Shown: positions 36,934 through 47,774 of the stretch, piece after piece
How the letters are laid out: every line of letters starts with the position of its first letter
How positions within the stretch are numbered: the stretch's first letter is position 1
Assembly (NCBI RefSeq): GCF_000143415.4
Contig: NW_003314273.1
Location: 2,352,010-2,411,944, forward strand
Length of the DNA stretch: 59,935 nucleotides
Reading direction: 5' to 3'
From: Selaginella moellendorffii
Lineage: Eukaryota > Streptophyta > Lycopodiopsida > Selaginellales > Selaginellaceae
The notes under the pieces: generated by a model
Seen by the model: only the letters and a program-made list of their open reading frames with translations
The model's database searches: none
What the model was told of the DNA's origin: nothing
Program-made: the position numbers and the translations under genes

Positions 36934-37577
36934 CTTCAAGCTACGCGGCGAGCGAGTGGAAAAAACAATAGAATTCCCGGGGAATCCTTTCGTTTGGATT
37001 CACAATCCACTTCTCGCGAGGAATCTGTAAGCGCGGATTAAAACTCACGGCACTGGAGCACGAATTAGGGCCGTGGGAAGGAACACAGGCAATCCACATT
37101 GGATGGAGCTTATGGCTCCCGAAAGGCATCAACCGCAGCGAAACCTAGCAAGCAATCCAATGCCAGGCGCGGGCGCGCTGGATTCTTACCGGGCAAGGCG
37201 CTCTCCACAATCGCCCACTCCCCCCCGCTCGCGCTAAAGCCCTGAATCTCTTTGGCGAGGAAAGGAAATCTCCATCGTTAAAAATCTCTTTTTATCCCTT
37301 TGGCCTTAACTAGCTGAACGGGGCCCCACTTTCACGCTTGGAACTTGTTATGTTAGCCAAGCTCTAATTTAACTCTCAAAACCATAGTTTGATGGCCTCT
37401 CTCTGTACAAAAATCGATGCTTCTTCTTCTTTTCACCGGAACGAAGAAACCATCGATCAATCCAAACAAAATACACCGCCTGCTAGAAAGATCCTTACGG
37501 ACTTCCCACAGCTCTCTTGCCGCAGCTAGAAAAAAAGAAGGAACTCGTACAAAAGCTCACACCTCTCTCCATCTCGA

Positions 37578-40460
37578 TCACAGCGAAGAGATTTCGAACT
37601 GGCAGTTTCCATCCGGCTCGGGCCGAGCAGCACAAAAGTGTTGCTGCAACAAGCAAATCTTAGATCGATGAAGAGCTATCTCTTAAGCACTACTTACCGG
37701 ATTGTTTTCCGAAGGGAAGAGTATTGGACGACACCTTTTGTCCTCGTTCATGAGGCTCGAGTTTTGGAAGTGTGCGACCAGCGCGGCCTTGCCTTGGATC
37801 CGTGCGTAGGCGAGAGAAGCAACCTTTTCGCTGTTGAACTTCTCCCACTTCTTGCCGTTAAAACTCTGAAAGTCACAGAGCGAACAACAAGGATTACAAC
37901 CAGACGAGCGAGAGAATTGATCGAACCTTGTAAAAGGGGACGATGTGAGCTGGCTCGGTCATGTTGATGAATGCATAGCCAACGTTGCATTTATTCTGCA
38001 CAGGCAAAAGCCGGTCAATACCAGGGAAACACTTTTGCTCGCCTAAAATCACCTTAAAGTCAATTGGTAAATAGATGAAATCGTAGGTACCACGGTGGTG
38101 CTCGTCAATTGTCGACAGAAGCAGCTTTGATGTGTACCTAAAAGCCGAAAAACGTAAATATCACCGCAAGACTGCTCTGTTCGGAATGCTTACTTGTTTG
38201 GTATGTTTTTTATCATCAGCGTCGTCCGCAAGTCATTCCCGAGGAGGATGCGTTCCAAGTCCAGCTGATACTTCTTGTTCTCCGCAAGCCCCGCAGAAAT
38301 TTCACCCCTCCGGCTCTTGCAACGTTCGCTAAAATTATCCAGTGACCCAGCACCATTGACAAATGGACCAGTTCTATATAGCGGTCCCAACCGTGAAGAA
38401 TCCACAAGGCCACTGAAAGCCTGATTGGATCCTTTCATATTCAGGCCCCCAACCGGTCCTGACCATGACATGCCGGGCAAGTCAGTGAAGAAGCCATTGT
38501 GACCGTCGACTAGCTTTCGATCCGCAAAGGCTGCGGAAAGTTCCATACTCGCCCGGGTGGAGTCCAAATGCCTGTCTCCCACAAAACTCTGTAGTTGAGA
38601 ATGGAACGGACTGGAATTACTCCAGAGTGACTGCTCTGTGATTCTCGTACCCGTAAGAACTGCACAGTCGAAATGTCAGTCACACCGTAACGAGAAAGAT
38701 AATATCTTCGCACCTCTGGGCGAGTGGTCGAGCGATGCCGACACTTCTCGTAAGCTAGAGGGTATTCTCTGGTCATACACACCAAAACTGGTGGGGTCCT
38801 GGTCAGAGATCTGTAAAGATGAAAATTGCTGACGCATGAAGTGACCAGAGGACCGACCGAGAGAATCAGGAATGTTAACATGTAATGGAGAAGAGACCCG
38901 GGCAGGAACGCTACCAACACCGTTTGGATGCTTGCTAGCAAAGGAGCCGAATGAAGAGTGCACAGCTCTTATTCCTGGATCATTCATTCGAAGCGTGCTG
39001 CTTCCCCAGTGTGGTGATTGCCCTGCCGCAAGGTATTACACTTGAAACACGTAAGCATGTATGCAACTTCAGGAAGCATACCTGAAGGTGACGAGTCCAA
39101 AGGTGTCTGCATCTGCTGGCACCGAAACTCTTCCTGCTCCAGCTCGTGGGTGAGCTGTTGCATTAAGCTGAAACAATCGCTTCAAAACTCTGTTTCCTGG
39201 CTTCCACACAGACACGTACCTCCTACGAGCACCACCAGGGCGACTGGGTTCCAGTTTGATACGTTTCCCCGCAATATCGCTTCTGTTCAGCGCTCTTAGC
39301 GCCGCTTCAGCTGCCCTGACATCGTAAAACTCAATAAATTTATGATGCTTCTTGTGTGGTGTCTCGCGTATCTGAATTACAAAAGAGAGTTGCATACGTA
39401 AACGTTGTCACCGAAAAGACAAGCATACCTCTTTAATTTCTCCATAGACACCAAAAATTTGTCTCAGGTCGTCGTTTGTGACTGACGTGTCCAGATTAAA
39501 TACAACTAGCGTCCCCTGGTTGACATCTTTATCGGACGGGTTATCCTGACGAAGCGAGCATTAGCGTAAGAAGCAACTCAGAAATTCTGAGTACCTTCGG
39601 TATTGAAAAGTGGATGTCCAGCTTTCTTCGACGTAGAGGTTTGTTCTGGAGACCACGCATGGCACTCCGGGCAGCCCGGATGTCGTAATACGATATCATC
39701 ACAAATCCGCGGTGTTTACAAGCGGTATACAGCGTACGAATATCACCATATTGCTTAAAAGAAGAGAAGGTAAAAACCAAAACGTGTGTCACGCGCGCTC
39801 AAGAAAACCGAAAACAAATGCAGCCTCACCTCAAAAAGTGCTCGAAGCTCCGCATCCTCAACGTTACTGTTGATGTTGCGAACAAAAAGCGTTCTAGAGG
39901 GATGTTCTCCATACGGGTGTTCTCCTGCCAAAACATTCCCGGTAAAGTTCCCGTTTGTGCCTGCGATGTCACCCTCCAGCTCCATTCCACCACCACTGTT
40001 GAAAAAATCGAACTCATCATCGTGAAGAGAGCCCAGATTGTATCCAGAATCGGCTAAAAGGTCCTCTTCGGCATCCGGAAGGAGAGTCCCCAAGGCATGC
40101 GACTCGAGCTCTTGCATAGAACCAAAGATGTCGTCACTCTCCACATCCTCGGAAGCAAGCGGCTCTAGACAATCGCAAAAGTGATTCTATCAGAAAACAG
40201 GAACTCGAGGAACGAGAGAACTCACGTCTTTCAAGAACTAAGTTTGGCAGCGAGCAAGGAGCACTGAGAAGGCGATTTAACTGTGAAGTGGCCGAGAACA
40301 TCGACGATCCAACTGGCGCATCAAAATTCTGGAATTCATTGCTACACCATCCGGAGTCCGAGAAAGCTCCAAATTCCCGCCCGCCAGCGTGACTGGGGAA
40401 GAGCTGCGAGGTATTGGACGCCATCCAGGCAGCCGATCCTGCGCGAACACTCACGCTCAT
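37578..40460 (-). CDS. Mei2-like RNA-binding protein, copy 2 (shortened tail)
   Basis: Twelve exons: 40,460-40,226; 40,164-39,830; 39,753-39,595; 39,545-39,429; 39,371-39,220; 39,167-39,082; 39,022-38,714; 38,659-38,194; 38,137-38,053; 37,995-37,927; 37,865-37,698; 37,643-37,578 (748 aa). Exons 3, 4, 5, 6, 9 and 10 have exactly the same lengths as in copy 1 (159, 117, 152, 86, 85, 69). All three RRMs are present, including IKNIPNKYTSK in RRM3. The tail differs: after ILFPSENNP the last exon encodes QHFCAARPEPDGNCQFEISS and stop. The EPFPVG...RPGK block conserved in copy 1 is missing. The start is the ATG at 40,460, since the two codons before it are not ATG. Confidence 0.9.
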
Positions 40461-40767
40461 CAGCACATCATCAAAACCCTAGAGCATGGGAAAAACAGAG
40501 TCTAAAGCTCGCGGCAGTGGAGCGCCGCAAATTCGAGCTCCCCGAGCTCGCCAGGGCCGAAATTTCGAGAATGGAGGCGCGAGGGACACTCACATGACGT
40601 GAATCGCAGCATTCCGGAGCTTAGATCGATCGCGCCGAGATGAGGAACACGATGCGCTCGCCGCCGCGCCCGCCGCTGCTGGTGCCGCCAGGGATTCCTC
40701 CCCCCCCGCCAGCGTCCAAGAGCACTGCTCGCCATTTTTGCCTAGTCGATCGAAGCACAAAGAAAGG

Positions 40768-40830
40768 GGCACACACCCTCTCTCTAGCCCGCGGGCAGGG
40801 CGGGCAGCCACGGGCAGCCACGGGCAGCCA
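40768..40830. repeat. 5'-flank block shared with the first Mei2-like gene
   Basis: This is the partner of 34,463-34,512. The copy 2 version has an extra internal repetition of cagccacggg (three tandem occurrences), so it is longer. It lies upstream of the copy 2 start, in the same relative orientation. Confidence 0.6.
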
Positions 40831-41800
40831 GTCAGGGGCCGGGCATCATCTTATCCCAAAATGTCTCTGTCTTTGACATTAAATCCCGCGAAACAAACAT
40901 ACTTATCACTTTTAAAAGCCCGAGCTCGAAGAAATAAAATCGTCCTAAACGCTAAACAAGAGAAGATTAGCCTCGAAGTCGAGGAACTTGGAAAATCAAA
41001 GAAATCCAAAGCCTCGAAAACATTACCACATCACCTAGTCGATCAAGCGCTGCAAAGCTGGAAGAAAATAGTCTGTACAGACAGAAGAACAGTACCTATC
41101 AGAACGAGCAGCGATTCGAAAAACACGAAAGAAGCCTTTCCAGTCTCGAGAAGGCGAAGAGGATTACTACTAACAAAGCACAAGGAGAGAGTACTGATTA
41201 GAGTCTCAATCACCCAAGACGCAGAGAAAGCAAAAGATCTCGCAAGAACACGGACAAAGCAAAAGAAAATAAAACTTCGAGACGCGAATCTCACCGGGTG
41301 AGTCGCGATCCGTTTTGATGTGTCCGCTCGCAGTGGCTGCAGCCAATCCGAATGGATCCGTTCGTGTGCATCGATGAACGGGCTCCACGCCAGTTTATCC
41401 CTGGAAAATGGAAAACTCCCTCCAATTAGCACAAGCAATACTTCACATCACCTGATGTTTACCTGATGTTTATGTTGCTAGTGAGATAAGCTTCCACCAC
41501 TGCTCGCTAGTACAATAATGTAGGCAGGCGCCTTTGCTTTCCCTTTCGCTACTTTTTATCGCTCCTCTCTCTCTTGCTTCACTGCGAGCGAGAAAAATCC
41601 ATCGCGGATGAGATGAGTAGCTCTAGTTAGCTATAGATACAATGAGATCATTTACCAGCTGCTGAGCTGTTGTGTGATCCCTGATCCCTGCTGTTGATCA
41701 TAACTCCTCCACCAGACACCACGGCAGCCTGGTTTTCTTCTTTTTTCGTAACCTCTCTTCCCAGGAGTGCTCCAGACCCGAGGAGAGGATCAAAGCGCTC
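40831..41800. other. Intergenic, mostly unresolved
   Basis: A 441-bp plus-strand open frame from the ATG at 40,861 encodes a very Lys/Arg-rich sequence without a domain. On the minus strand the same stretch could hold 5'-leader introns of Mei2-like copy 2 (for example donor near 41,095 and acceptor near 41,050). Neither reading is convincing. The last 300 bp should be the promoter of the hydrolase-like gene. Confidence 0.35.
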
Positions 41801-43060
41801 ATGGCCTCGGTCGATTGTTTCTCCAGCCAAATCGAGCACATCTACTCCAAGTCTGCAAAATCCAAGCCCAGCGGTAAACTGTCAGTGTTTCTGAAAGAAC
41901 GGTATTTAGCTCGACGAGAAAAAAACCTGTCTGTGCAGGAAATCCGGTGCTCAAAATCAGTTTTATAACACTGTCTATTGCTGTGGCTCTTGGAGTTTCG
42001 TATATAGCTCCACCTCCCGCAAAGATATGCGGGACACTGCATGGCCCCGCTGTTACCACTTCTCGACTCCGCTTTCCAGATGGTCGACCCGTTGCTTACG
42101 CTGAAAGAGGTGTCTCCAAGAACGATGCAAAGCACAAGGTTGTTGTTGTTCACGAGTACGGAGGCACTCGCTTGGATCTTTTCCCCTGCAACGAGGTAAG
42201 ATATATTCAAGCCAGCTAACAGTGCAGTAAGCAGCGAACCTGTGCAGGAAAAATTGGAGGAGCTCGGTGTGTATATGGTGAGCTTCGATCGAGCTGGATA
42301 CGGCGAAAGCCACCCCTTCCCGCACCGTTCTATTGCGTCCGAGGTTCAAGACATGGAGCACTTGGCAGATGCACTTGAGCTTGGACCGAAGTTTTACGTG
42401 ATAGCCATTGGTGTTGGTGCATACGCCGGCTGGGGTTGCATTCAATACATTCCCAACAGGTACAATGCCTTGAGAATGGCTGCAAATGCAACTAGCAATG
42501 TGTTTCAACAGGATAGCAGGACTTGCGATGATTTCACCTGTTGCAAACTTCTGGTGGCCAGGCTTAGCTGCTACTTCTCAAGGGCTCGAGGCTTTAGAGG
42601 CCGCCGATAGATACACTCTCCAGGTAGCACATTATGCTCCTCGGTTCCTCTACCATTACACAAGGCAAAAATGGTTCCCTTCATCAAACATGGAGAAACT
42701 TAGTCAGGTATGTAATATTAAAAGAGCAACTCACGGACTCGAGGTTCCCAGGTTTCGGAGCTTGCGATACAGCAGGGAATACACGAATCCATTCACAGAG
42801 ATCTGATGATTCAATTTGGAAGCTGGGAGTTCGATCCAGCGGCACTCCACAATCCTTTTGTCGGTGATGCGGTTCACGTATGGCAGAGCAGCGAAGATCC
42901 CTTCTTCCCATCAAGCTGGAAGGCACGGCTGAAAATTAAACTCCCATGGGTTCAGTACCATACAATACCCGGGAAAGCTCGTGATTCGTGGCTTCAAGTT
43001 GCTGGTTTGCCTGAAAAAATGCTTGTTAGCCTACTACCTGGCAATCAAACACATGCCTGA
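41801..43060 (+). CDS. Alpha/beta-hydrolase-fold pseudoenzyme
   Basis: Five exons in phase: 41,801-41,873; 41,939-42,195; 42,248-42,459; 42,512-42,707; 42,752-43,060 (348 aa). A hydrophobic N-terminal segment (about residues 30-49) suggests membrane anchoring. The fold is clear: RFPDGRPVAYAERG, the VVVVHEYGG oxyanion strand, SFDRAGYGESHP, and HVWQSSEDPFFP for the acid strand. In the plant family the nucleophile strand reads like VIGVSMGGY, with serine at its centre. Here it is VIAIGVGAY (about 161-169), so glycine 165 replaces the serine. The usual IPDGGH histidine segment is IPGKARDSW, so the histidine is lost too. Two of the three catalytic residues are missing although the frame is intact. 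A non-catalytic or receptor-like role is inferred. Confidence 0.82.
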
Positions 43061-43335
43061 ATCCTGTTGGTTGGGCATACTCCGAGCCGTGGTACAAAAC
43101 TTTATTTCAAGGTACCGTCCTGGTCGGAAGCTCGTGGAGTTCATAAATCTGCTATAGACAACACGTTATTGTGAAAAGAACTAGCAAATTGTCTTACAGC
43201 GATGTTCGTCTTGGTGAACTGGCGAGTTCGTCTTGGTGAACTGGCGAAAATCCATTCGTTGCGACGGTCTGTCCTTCCTGACGACAATATTCATAGCAGA
43301 GCCGATGCAAAGCATCAACTCTACCTGAAAAGCCG

Positions 43336-45066
43336 TTAACTGCTGGCACAGAACCGGTACTGCCGCATCTCTGCTTGCTCCAGCTCTGGCATCAGCAACT
43401 GTACAACTTCCAGCCTGTTGAGCCTCCGAGCATGGTTCACAAGCGTCTGCAAAGTATTCATTTGAGGGCTATGTCCACTGGCTTTCATCTCCCTCAGCAT
43501 CGAGCATGCCTGGTCAATGTGACCAGCGCGGCCGAAAGCTTCCACCAGATTGCAGTACGAGCTGCGGTCCAGCGAAACGTTTCTGCCCTCCATTTCCTTG
43601 ATCAGCTCAAAGCAAGCTTGGAGCCTCCCCACCTTGGCCATCCTGACCACAATCGTGTTGTACGTGTAATGGTCCGGCACGAGGCGCTGCTCCAGCTTGA
43701 GCTCCTCAAAGGCTTTCCAGGCCTCATCGACTTTCCCAACTTTTCCCAGCAAGTCGATGATGATGTTGTAAGTGATGAGATCGTGAACAAAGCCTCCCGC
43801 GGCCTTGAGATCGTAATAGAGCTCGAGCGCTACTTCCGGCTTGCCGACTTTGTTCAGTCTGGTCATGATCACGTTGAGAGTGAGCGAGTTGGGATAGAAG
43901 TTCATCTTCATCAAGTCCCGGACCAAGGTATGCGCTGCATCCACTTCCCCAGACCTCCCAAACGCATCCATCAGGATCCTGAAAGCCCTCTCCCCGGGCG
44001 AGCAGCCATAAGACACCATCTTCCTTACCAAGTCCGCGGCTTGAGCAGTTTTCCCGGCTTTGCAAAACGTGTCGAGAAGAACGTTGAAGGTGACAATGTT
44101 GGGCTGGCACTTGTTCGCTACCATCTCCTCAAACACCTTGGCCGACGCTTCCAAGTTCGTGGTGTTTCCAATCCCTTCCATGACGAAGTTGTACGTGTAA
44201 ACGTCCGGAGGATAGCCTTTCTCGGACATCTCCCTGGTGTACTTGAGCGCCTCGTCAACTTTGCCGAGCTTGCAGAGGCTGTTGATGACAACGTTGTACG
44301 CAAATCTATCCGGCTTGTTCCCGGCCCAGATCATGTTCTTGAAGATCAGAGGCACCACCTGGAAACACCCGGCCTTGACGAGCTTGTGCATCACGTACTT
44401 GTAGTGCTTCATGGCCGGCTTCTCCGAATGCTCGAACACATCGAAGAACTTCAAGGCCTTTTCGATCTCGCCACCGTCGAAGTAGCACTGGAAGAGGATC
44501 ATGTACGTGATCTCGTTCTTCGCGACCTTGGCCTTGGCCATGTCGGCGTGGAGCTCCTCCATCATCCGGAAGTTCTTGGCATCCCCGAGAGTCTTCATCA
44601 TCATGTTGTAGACGTAAGTGTCGTTGTAGTACTTTGGCTGCGTCTTCGCCCACCGGAAGAGCTTGAGCGCGGCCTCCTCGCCGATGCGCTGCTTCAAGAT
44701 CTCACAGACGTGGTATGGCCGCAGCCTCTTCACTCCGGATGATCTTAGCAGCTCCTCGGCGGTCCACCACCCAAGCTCCCCCTTCCTGATCGCCTTGGTC
44801 ATCTCCACCACGAACTGGAGATCCTCGTTCACGGGCTCCCACATGAAATCGCTGGTGAGCACGTCCTTCCGGTGGGAATCCAGCGAAATCTTCTTGAGTG
44901 GACTCTCCAGCCGGCTCCTGCTGATGTCCCTGCTGAGAGAATAGGGCGATGGGAGAGTGACGCAGGGACGTCGCCTCACCAGCAGCGATTCCGCCTCCAT
45001 CGACAGGAATCGCACCAGCCGGATGCTCGCTGCCGCATTCTTCCTTGTGATCGCGAGGAACCCCAT
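43336..45066 (-). CDS. P-class pentatricopeptide repeat protein
   Basis: This is a single-exon 576-aa protein with about eleven PPR repeats of roughly 35 residues, for example NVVINSLCKLGKVDEALKYT, then FNVLLDTFCKAGKTAQAADL and YNIIIDLLGKVGKVDEAWKA. There is no E, DYW or SMR extension, so it is a pure P-class protein. The N-terminus (MGFLAITRKNAAASIRLVRF) is Arg-rich and free of acidic residues, which suits a mitochondrial presequence. Such proteins bind organelle transcripts and affect processing or stability. The organisation of residues 90-160 (WWTAEELL...VCEILKQ...LFRWAKTQP) closely parallels the PPR gene at 51,814-53,430. The start codons of this gene and the YOS1-like gene lie 246 bp apart. 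Confidence 0.93.
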   Translation of the reverse strand: MGFLAITRKNAAASIRLVRFLSMEAESLLVRRRPCVTLPSPYSLSRDISRSRLESPLKKISLDSHRKDVLTSDFMWEPVNEDLQFVVEMTKAIRKGELGWWTAEELLRSSGVKRLRPYHVCEILKQRIGEEAALKLFRWAKTQPKYYNDTYVYNMMMKTLGDAKNFRMMEELHADMAKAKVAKNEITYMILFQCYFDGGEIEKALKFFDVFEHSEKPAMKHYKYVMHKLVKAGCFQVVPLIFKNMIWAGNKPDRFAYNVVINSLCKLGKVDEALKYTREMSEKGYPPDVYTYNFVMEGIGNTTNLEASAKVFEEMVANKCQPNIVTFNVLLDTFCKAGKTAQAADLVRKMVSYGCSPGERAFRILMDAFGRSGEVDAAHTLVRDLMKMNFYPNSLTLNVIMTRLNKVGKPEVALELYYDLKAAGGFVHDLITYNIIIDLLGKVGKVDEAWKAFEELKLEQRLVPDHYTYNTIVVRMAKVGRLQACFELIKEMEGRNVSLDRSSYCNLVEAFGRAGHIDQACSMLREMKASGHSPQMNTLQTLVNHARRLNRLEVVQLLMPELEQAEMRQYRFCASS

Positions 45067-45312
45067 GGGAAAATCCCGAAGAACCCTAAATTTCGCTTGG
45101 CCGATCGCACCACATCGCCTAGCTGCTCAGCGATCCCACACTTCGTCCAGGAAGAATCGATCGAGCTGCGTGAAACCTCAAATCGTCGAGCCACAGCGAT
45201 GCCTCCATCGCCGGGAATCAGTGACACTGCCGCATTTTCTTCCTGAATGTGATATCTCCCGCCTAGCTCCTCAAGAACCCTAATTCTCGGCTAGGGTTTC
45301 TGGGCAGCGAGG
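45067..45312. promoter_or_regulatory. Short bidirectional promoter, PPR / YOS1-like
   Basis: The 246-bp spacer separates the ATG of the minus-strand PPR gene from the ATG of the plus-strand YOS1-like gene. It must hold both leaders and both promoters. It contains the plant telo-box-like aaccctaaa (45,082-45,090) and a reverse form ctagggttt (45,292-45,300) near each gene. Telo boxes are common in promoters of housekeeping and ribosome-related plant genes. No TATA box is visible on either side. Confidence 0.5.
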
Positions 45313-45540
45313 ATGTGGATCTTGCTCGAGGCCGTGCTGCTGATGCTCAATAGCATCGCGATCTTGAACGAGGAGCGATTCCTGGCGCCGCACGGGTGGG
45401 GTTTTGGCGACATGTCGCAGCACGGCAGCCAGACGCTCAAGGGGCAGATCATTGGCTTCATTCACGCTGTCCAATACTTGCGCATGCCGCTCATCTTCTT
45501 CAATCTCATCGCCATCACTTCGATGCTTCTCTTCGGCTGA
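45313..45540 (+). CDS. YOS1-like / IER3IP1 family protein
   Basis: A single-exon 75-aa protein. An N-terminal hydrophobic segment (LLEAVLLMLNSIAIL) is followed by NEERFLAPHGW, a polar stretch with KGQIIGFIHAVQYLR, and a C-terminal hydrophobic segment MPLIFFNLIAITSMLLF. This two-helix layout and the AILNExRFL and HAVQYLR signatures are those of Yos1/IER3IP1 proteins. Those are small endoplasmic-reticulum/Golgi membrane proteins needed for COPII-mediated transport. Length is normal for the family. HVA22-like starts 116 bp downstream. Confidence 0.93.
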   Translation: MWILLEAVLLMLNSIAILNEERFLAPHGWGFGDMSQHGSQTLKGQIIGFIHAVQYLRMPLIFFNLIAITSMLLFG

Positions 45541-45656
45541 GCTAAGATCGATCGATCGATCCCAGCTAGAAAAAGGAGAAAATGTATGGCGCTTTTCTAG
45601 CTAATCAAATTTGCCGCAAACCCTAATTCCTGAACCCTAGGAGGGGAGGAAGAGCG

Positions 45657-46701
45657 ATGGCGTTCGCGGGCGCCTTGGGCAGTGAGGTGAGATTTTCCCT
45701 CTTTGTTCTTCCGATCGATCCACACTCTTGGCGCTGCGCAGTTGGGCCTCCGATTGCTGCTATCGCCTGCTGGAACAAACATTGTTGTGCGCACGGCAAG
45801 GTTCTCTTCTTCTTTTTCTTCGCTTCTCTCGCATTCTAAGATTTGGATTTCCATCCAGTGTTGGAATTGGGATCGGCTTTCCAGTGTATTCCACATTCAA
45901 GGCCATTGAGAGGAAGAATCAAGCAGAACAGGAGGAATGGCTTGTCTATTGGACTGGTAGAAATTCCTTCTTGTTTTTCTCCCTGTTCTTCATGTTTTGT
46001 GGTGTGCAGTGTATGGATGTTTCACTGTAGCGGAAATCTTCTCTGATTCCCTTCTCTCCTGGTAAGTTTTGTTTTTTTTTTCTGCTCAGAGATTCTTCAA
46101 TCCTCGTATGTTTTCTCTCGCGCAGGTGTCCATTCTATTACCACGCAAAGCTTGTTTTCCTTGTTTGGCTACAATTCCCACACAACTACGTACGTCTGTT
46201 CCATTTTTTTCTGCTCTTTCTCACTCCGATCTTTGCTTTTCTTTCCTTGCTTGTAGGGAGCAAGGCATGTTTTCAAGGTGTTTCTAAAGCCTCTGTTCGT
46301 GAAACACAAGCCTCAGCTCGACAGGATCGTCGAGGGAACACGCTCAGATCTCGTAAGCTCATAGGAGTTCGATCGATTCCTACATTTCTGATGAGCTCCT
46401 GGATTTTGCAGGACACTTTCGTCAAGACCACAAAGGAGAGAAAAGAAGTCCAAGCTATCGTGCACACAACGAAAAATCTCGCTCTCTCAGGTAAAACTCC
46501 ACACAGTCTAAGAATCAAAGGCAAACTTTTTCTTCTCCTCATTACATTTTTTCTTTTTTTTTTTACTTCCTCTTCTAAGCGTACCATTCTCTCGGCGATT
46601 TGATCAAAGGCCACAACGATAACAGTATCAGAGGAAACGATGAAGATCAAACAGATCAAACCTGGGTTCACGTTCGCAGAGACGAAGATCAAGATGAATG
46701 A
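45657..46701 (+). CDS. HVA22-like protein (TB2/DP1/REEP family)
   Basis: Eight exons: 45,657-45,686; 45,742-45,800; 45,859-45,956; 46,010-46,061; 46,126-46,189; 46,257-46,352; 46,412-46,490; 46,580-46,701 (199 aa). All phases match, and introns are 50-90 bp. The TB2/DP1 domain carries YSTFKAIE, EEWLVYWTVYGCFTVAE and WCPFYYHAKLVFLVWLQFP, the hallmarks of plant HVA22 and yeast Yop1. A basic segment with FLKPLFVKHKPQLDRIVEG follows, and the C-terminus is acidic and Asp/Gln-rich. The protein should be a hairpin endoplasmic-reticulum membrane protein shaping tubules; plant members are often induced by abscisic acid and stress. Confidence 0.93.
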
Positions 46702-46854
46702 CGAAGATCAAGATAGACTATAGAGTTTTTAGAATATTCGGTTCTACGAAGGGGAATCTTTTCGCTTTATGTTGATGCCACAAGGATATGCTGTTCTTGT
46801 TCTAGGGCTAGGTCTCTCTTGGCTAGGGCATTGGTTCTTGGCTCCTCCGGCGCC

Positions 46855-47774
46855 ATGGCTTCGTCGCTGATCCGGGATCTCGGGAGGAAGCTGGCTCCGC
46901 GCATTGCATCGGCGGCGGCGGGGTCGACGTCGTCCTTCCACACCTGCTCCTCCGGTCTCTCTCGGGGCGCGGCGTGGAGCGCGAGCAATGCGATGGCGAA
47001 CTGGGATTGGGAGAAGCAAGAGAAATCCTCCTGGGGCAGCTGCGCCACTCCCTGGAGCTATTCCACCACACGAGGTAAGCAAATTCTCGCAAGAAGGGGG
47101 GAAAAGCTTCCATCTTTTGATCGATCTATCCAGGCTGCGCACTGACGCGAGGGAGCGAGGCGCTGACGCGAGGAGGCGAGGACTCATCGCCCTTCCTCAC
47201 GGCGCTGCGCAACCCCACCGCCAACATTGTCTACGACGAGAGCGTGGTGGAACGCTACCCGCCCGGCGACCCCGACCGAGCGGCCTACATCTACTTCGTC
47301 GCCACGGGCACCCGGTTCGTCTACGCGGCGGCCATCCGCGTGTTCATCCTGCGCCTCATCATGACCATGTCCGCCAGCGCCGACGTGATGGCGCTCTCGA
47401 GCCTGGAGGTGGATCTCAGCAACATCATCGAGGGCTCCACGATCACGGTCAAGTGGCGAGGCAAGCCGGTGTTCATCCGGCGCAGGACCCCGGACGAGGT
47501 GGCCACCGCCAACAGCGTTCCCGTGAACTCTCTCCGCGACCCTCAGCAGGACGCGGAGCGAGTGGTGAATCCCGAGTGGCTCATCGTGATCGGGGTGTGC
47601 ACGCATCTGGGATGCGTGCCGCTGCCAAACGCGGGGGATTACGGAGGCTGGTTTTGTCCCTGCCATGGATCGCACTACGACGTGTCTGGGCGAGTGCGCA
47701 AGGGGCCAGCGCCGCTCAACCTCGAGGTGCCCGAGTATAAGTTCATCTCGGACACGACTGTGTTGATAGGGTAG
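46855..47774 (+). CDS. Cytochrome bc1 Rieske iron-sulfur protein, mitochondrial
   Basis: Two exons (46,855-47,074 and 47,134-47,774) encode a full-length 286-aa Rieske subunit of mitochondrial complex III. The first 70-90 residues are Ser/Ala/Arg-rich and form the presequence. A membrane helix around residues 134-153 leads to the hinge and the head domain. Cluster box I, CTHLGC (C229, H231), and box [11 protein letters not shown] (C248, H251), supply the ligands of the 2Fe-2S centre, and C234 and C250 form the disulfide. The [13 protein letters not shown] segment is intact. It moves electrons from ubiquinol to cytochrome c1 on the inner membrane. HVA22-like ends 153 bp upstream. Confidence 0.96.

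Noticed and set aside
40861-41301. Basic 146-codon open frame after the Mei2-like flank block
   Set aside because: No domain and repetitive Lys/Arg content. It overlaps the probable 5' leader of Mei2-like copy 2 on the other strand, so it is not called as a gene.
43375-44742. Long plus-strand open frame (455 codons)
   Set aside because: It lies wholly antisense to the PPR gene and shows no domain. It is a by-product of codon bias in a GC-rich gene.
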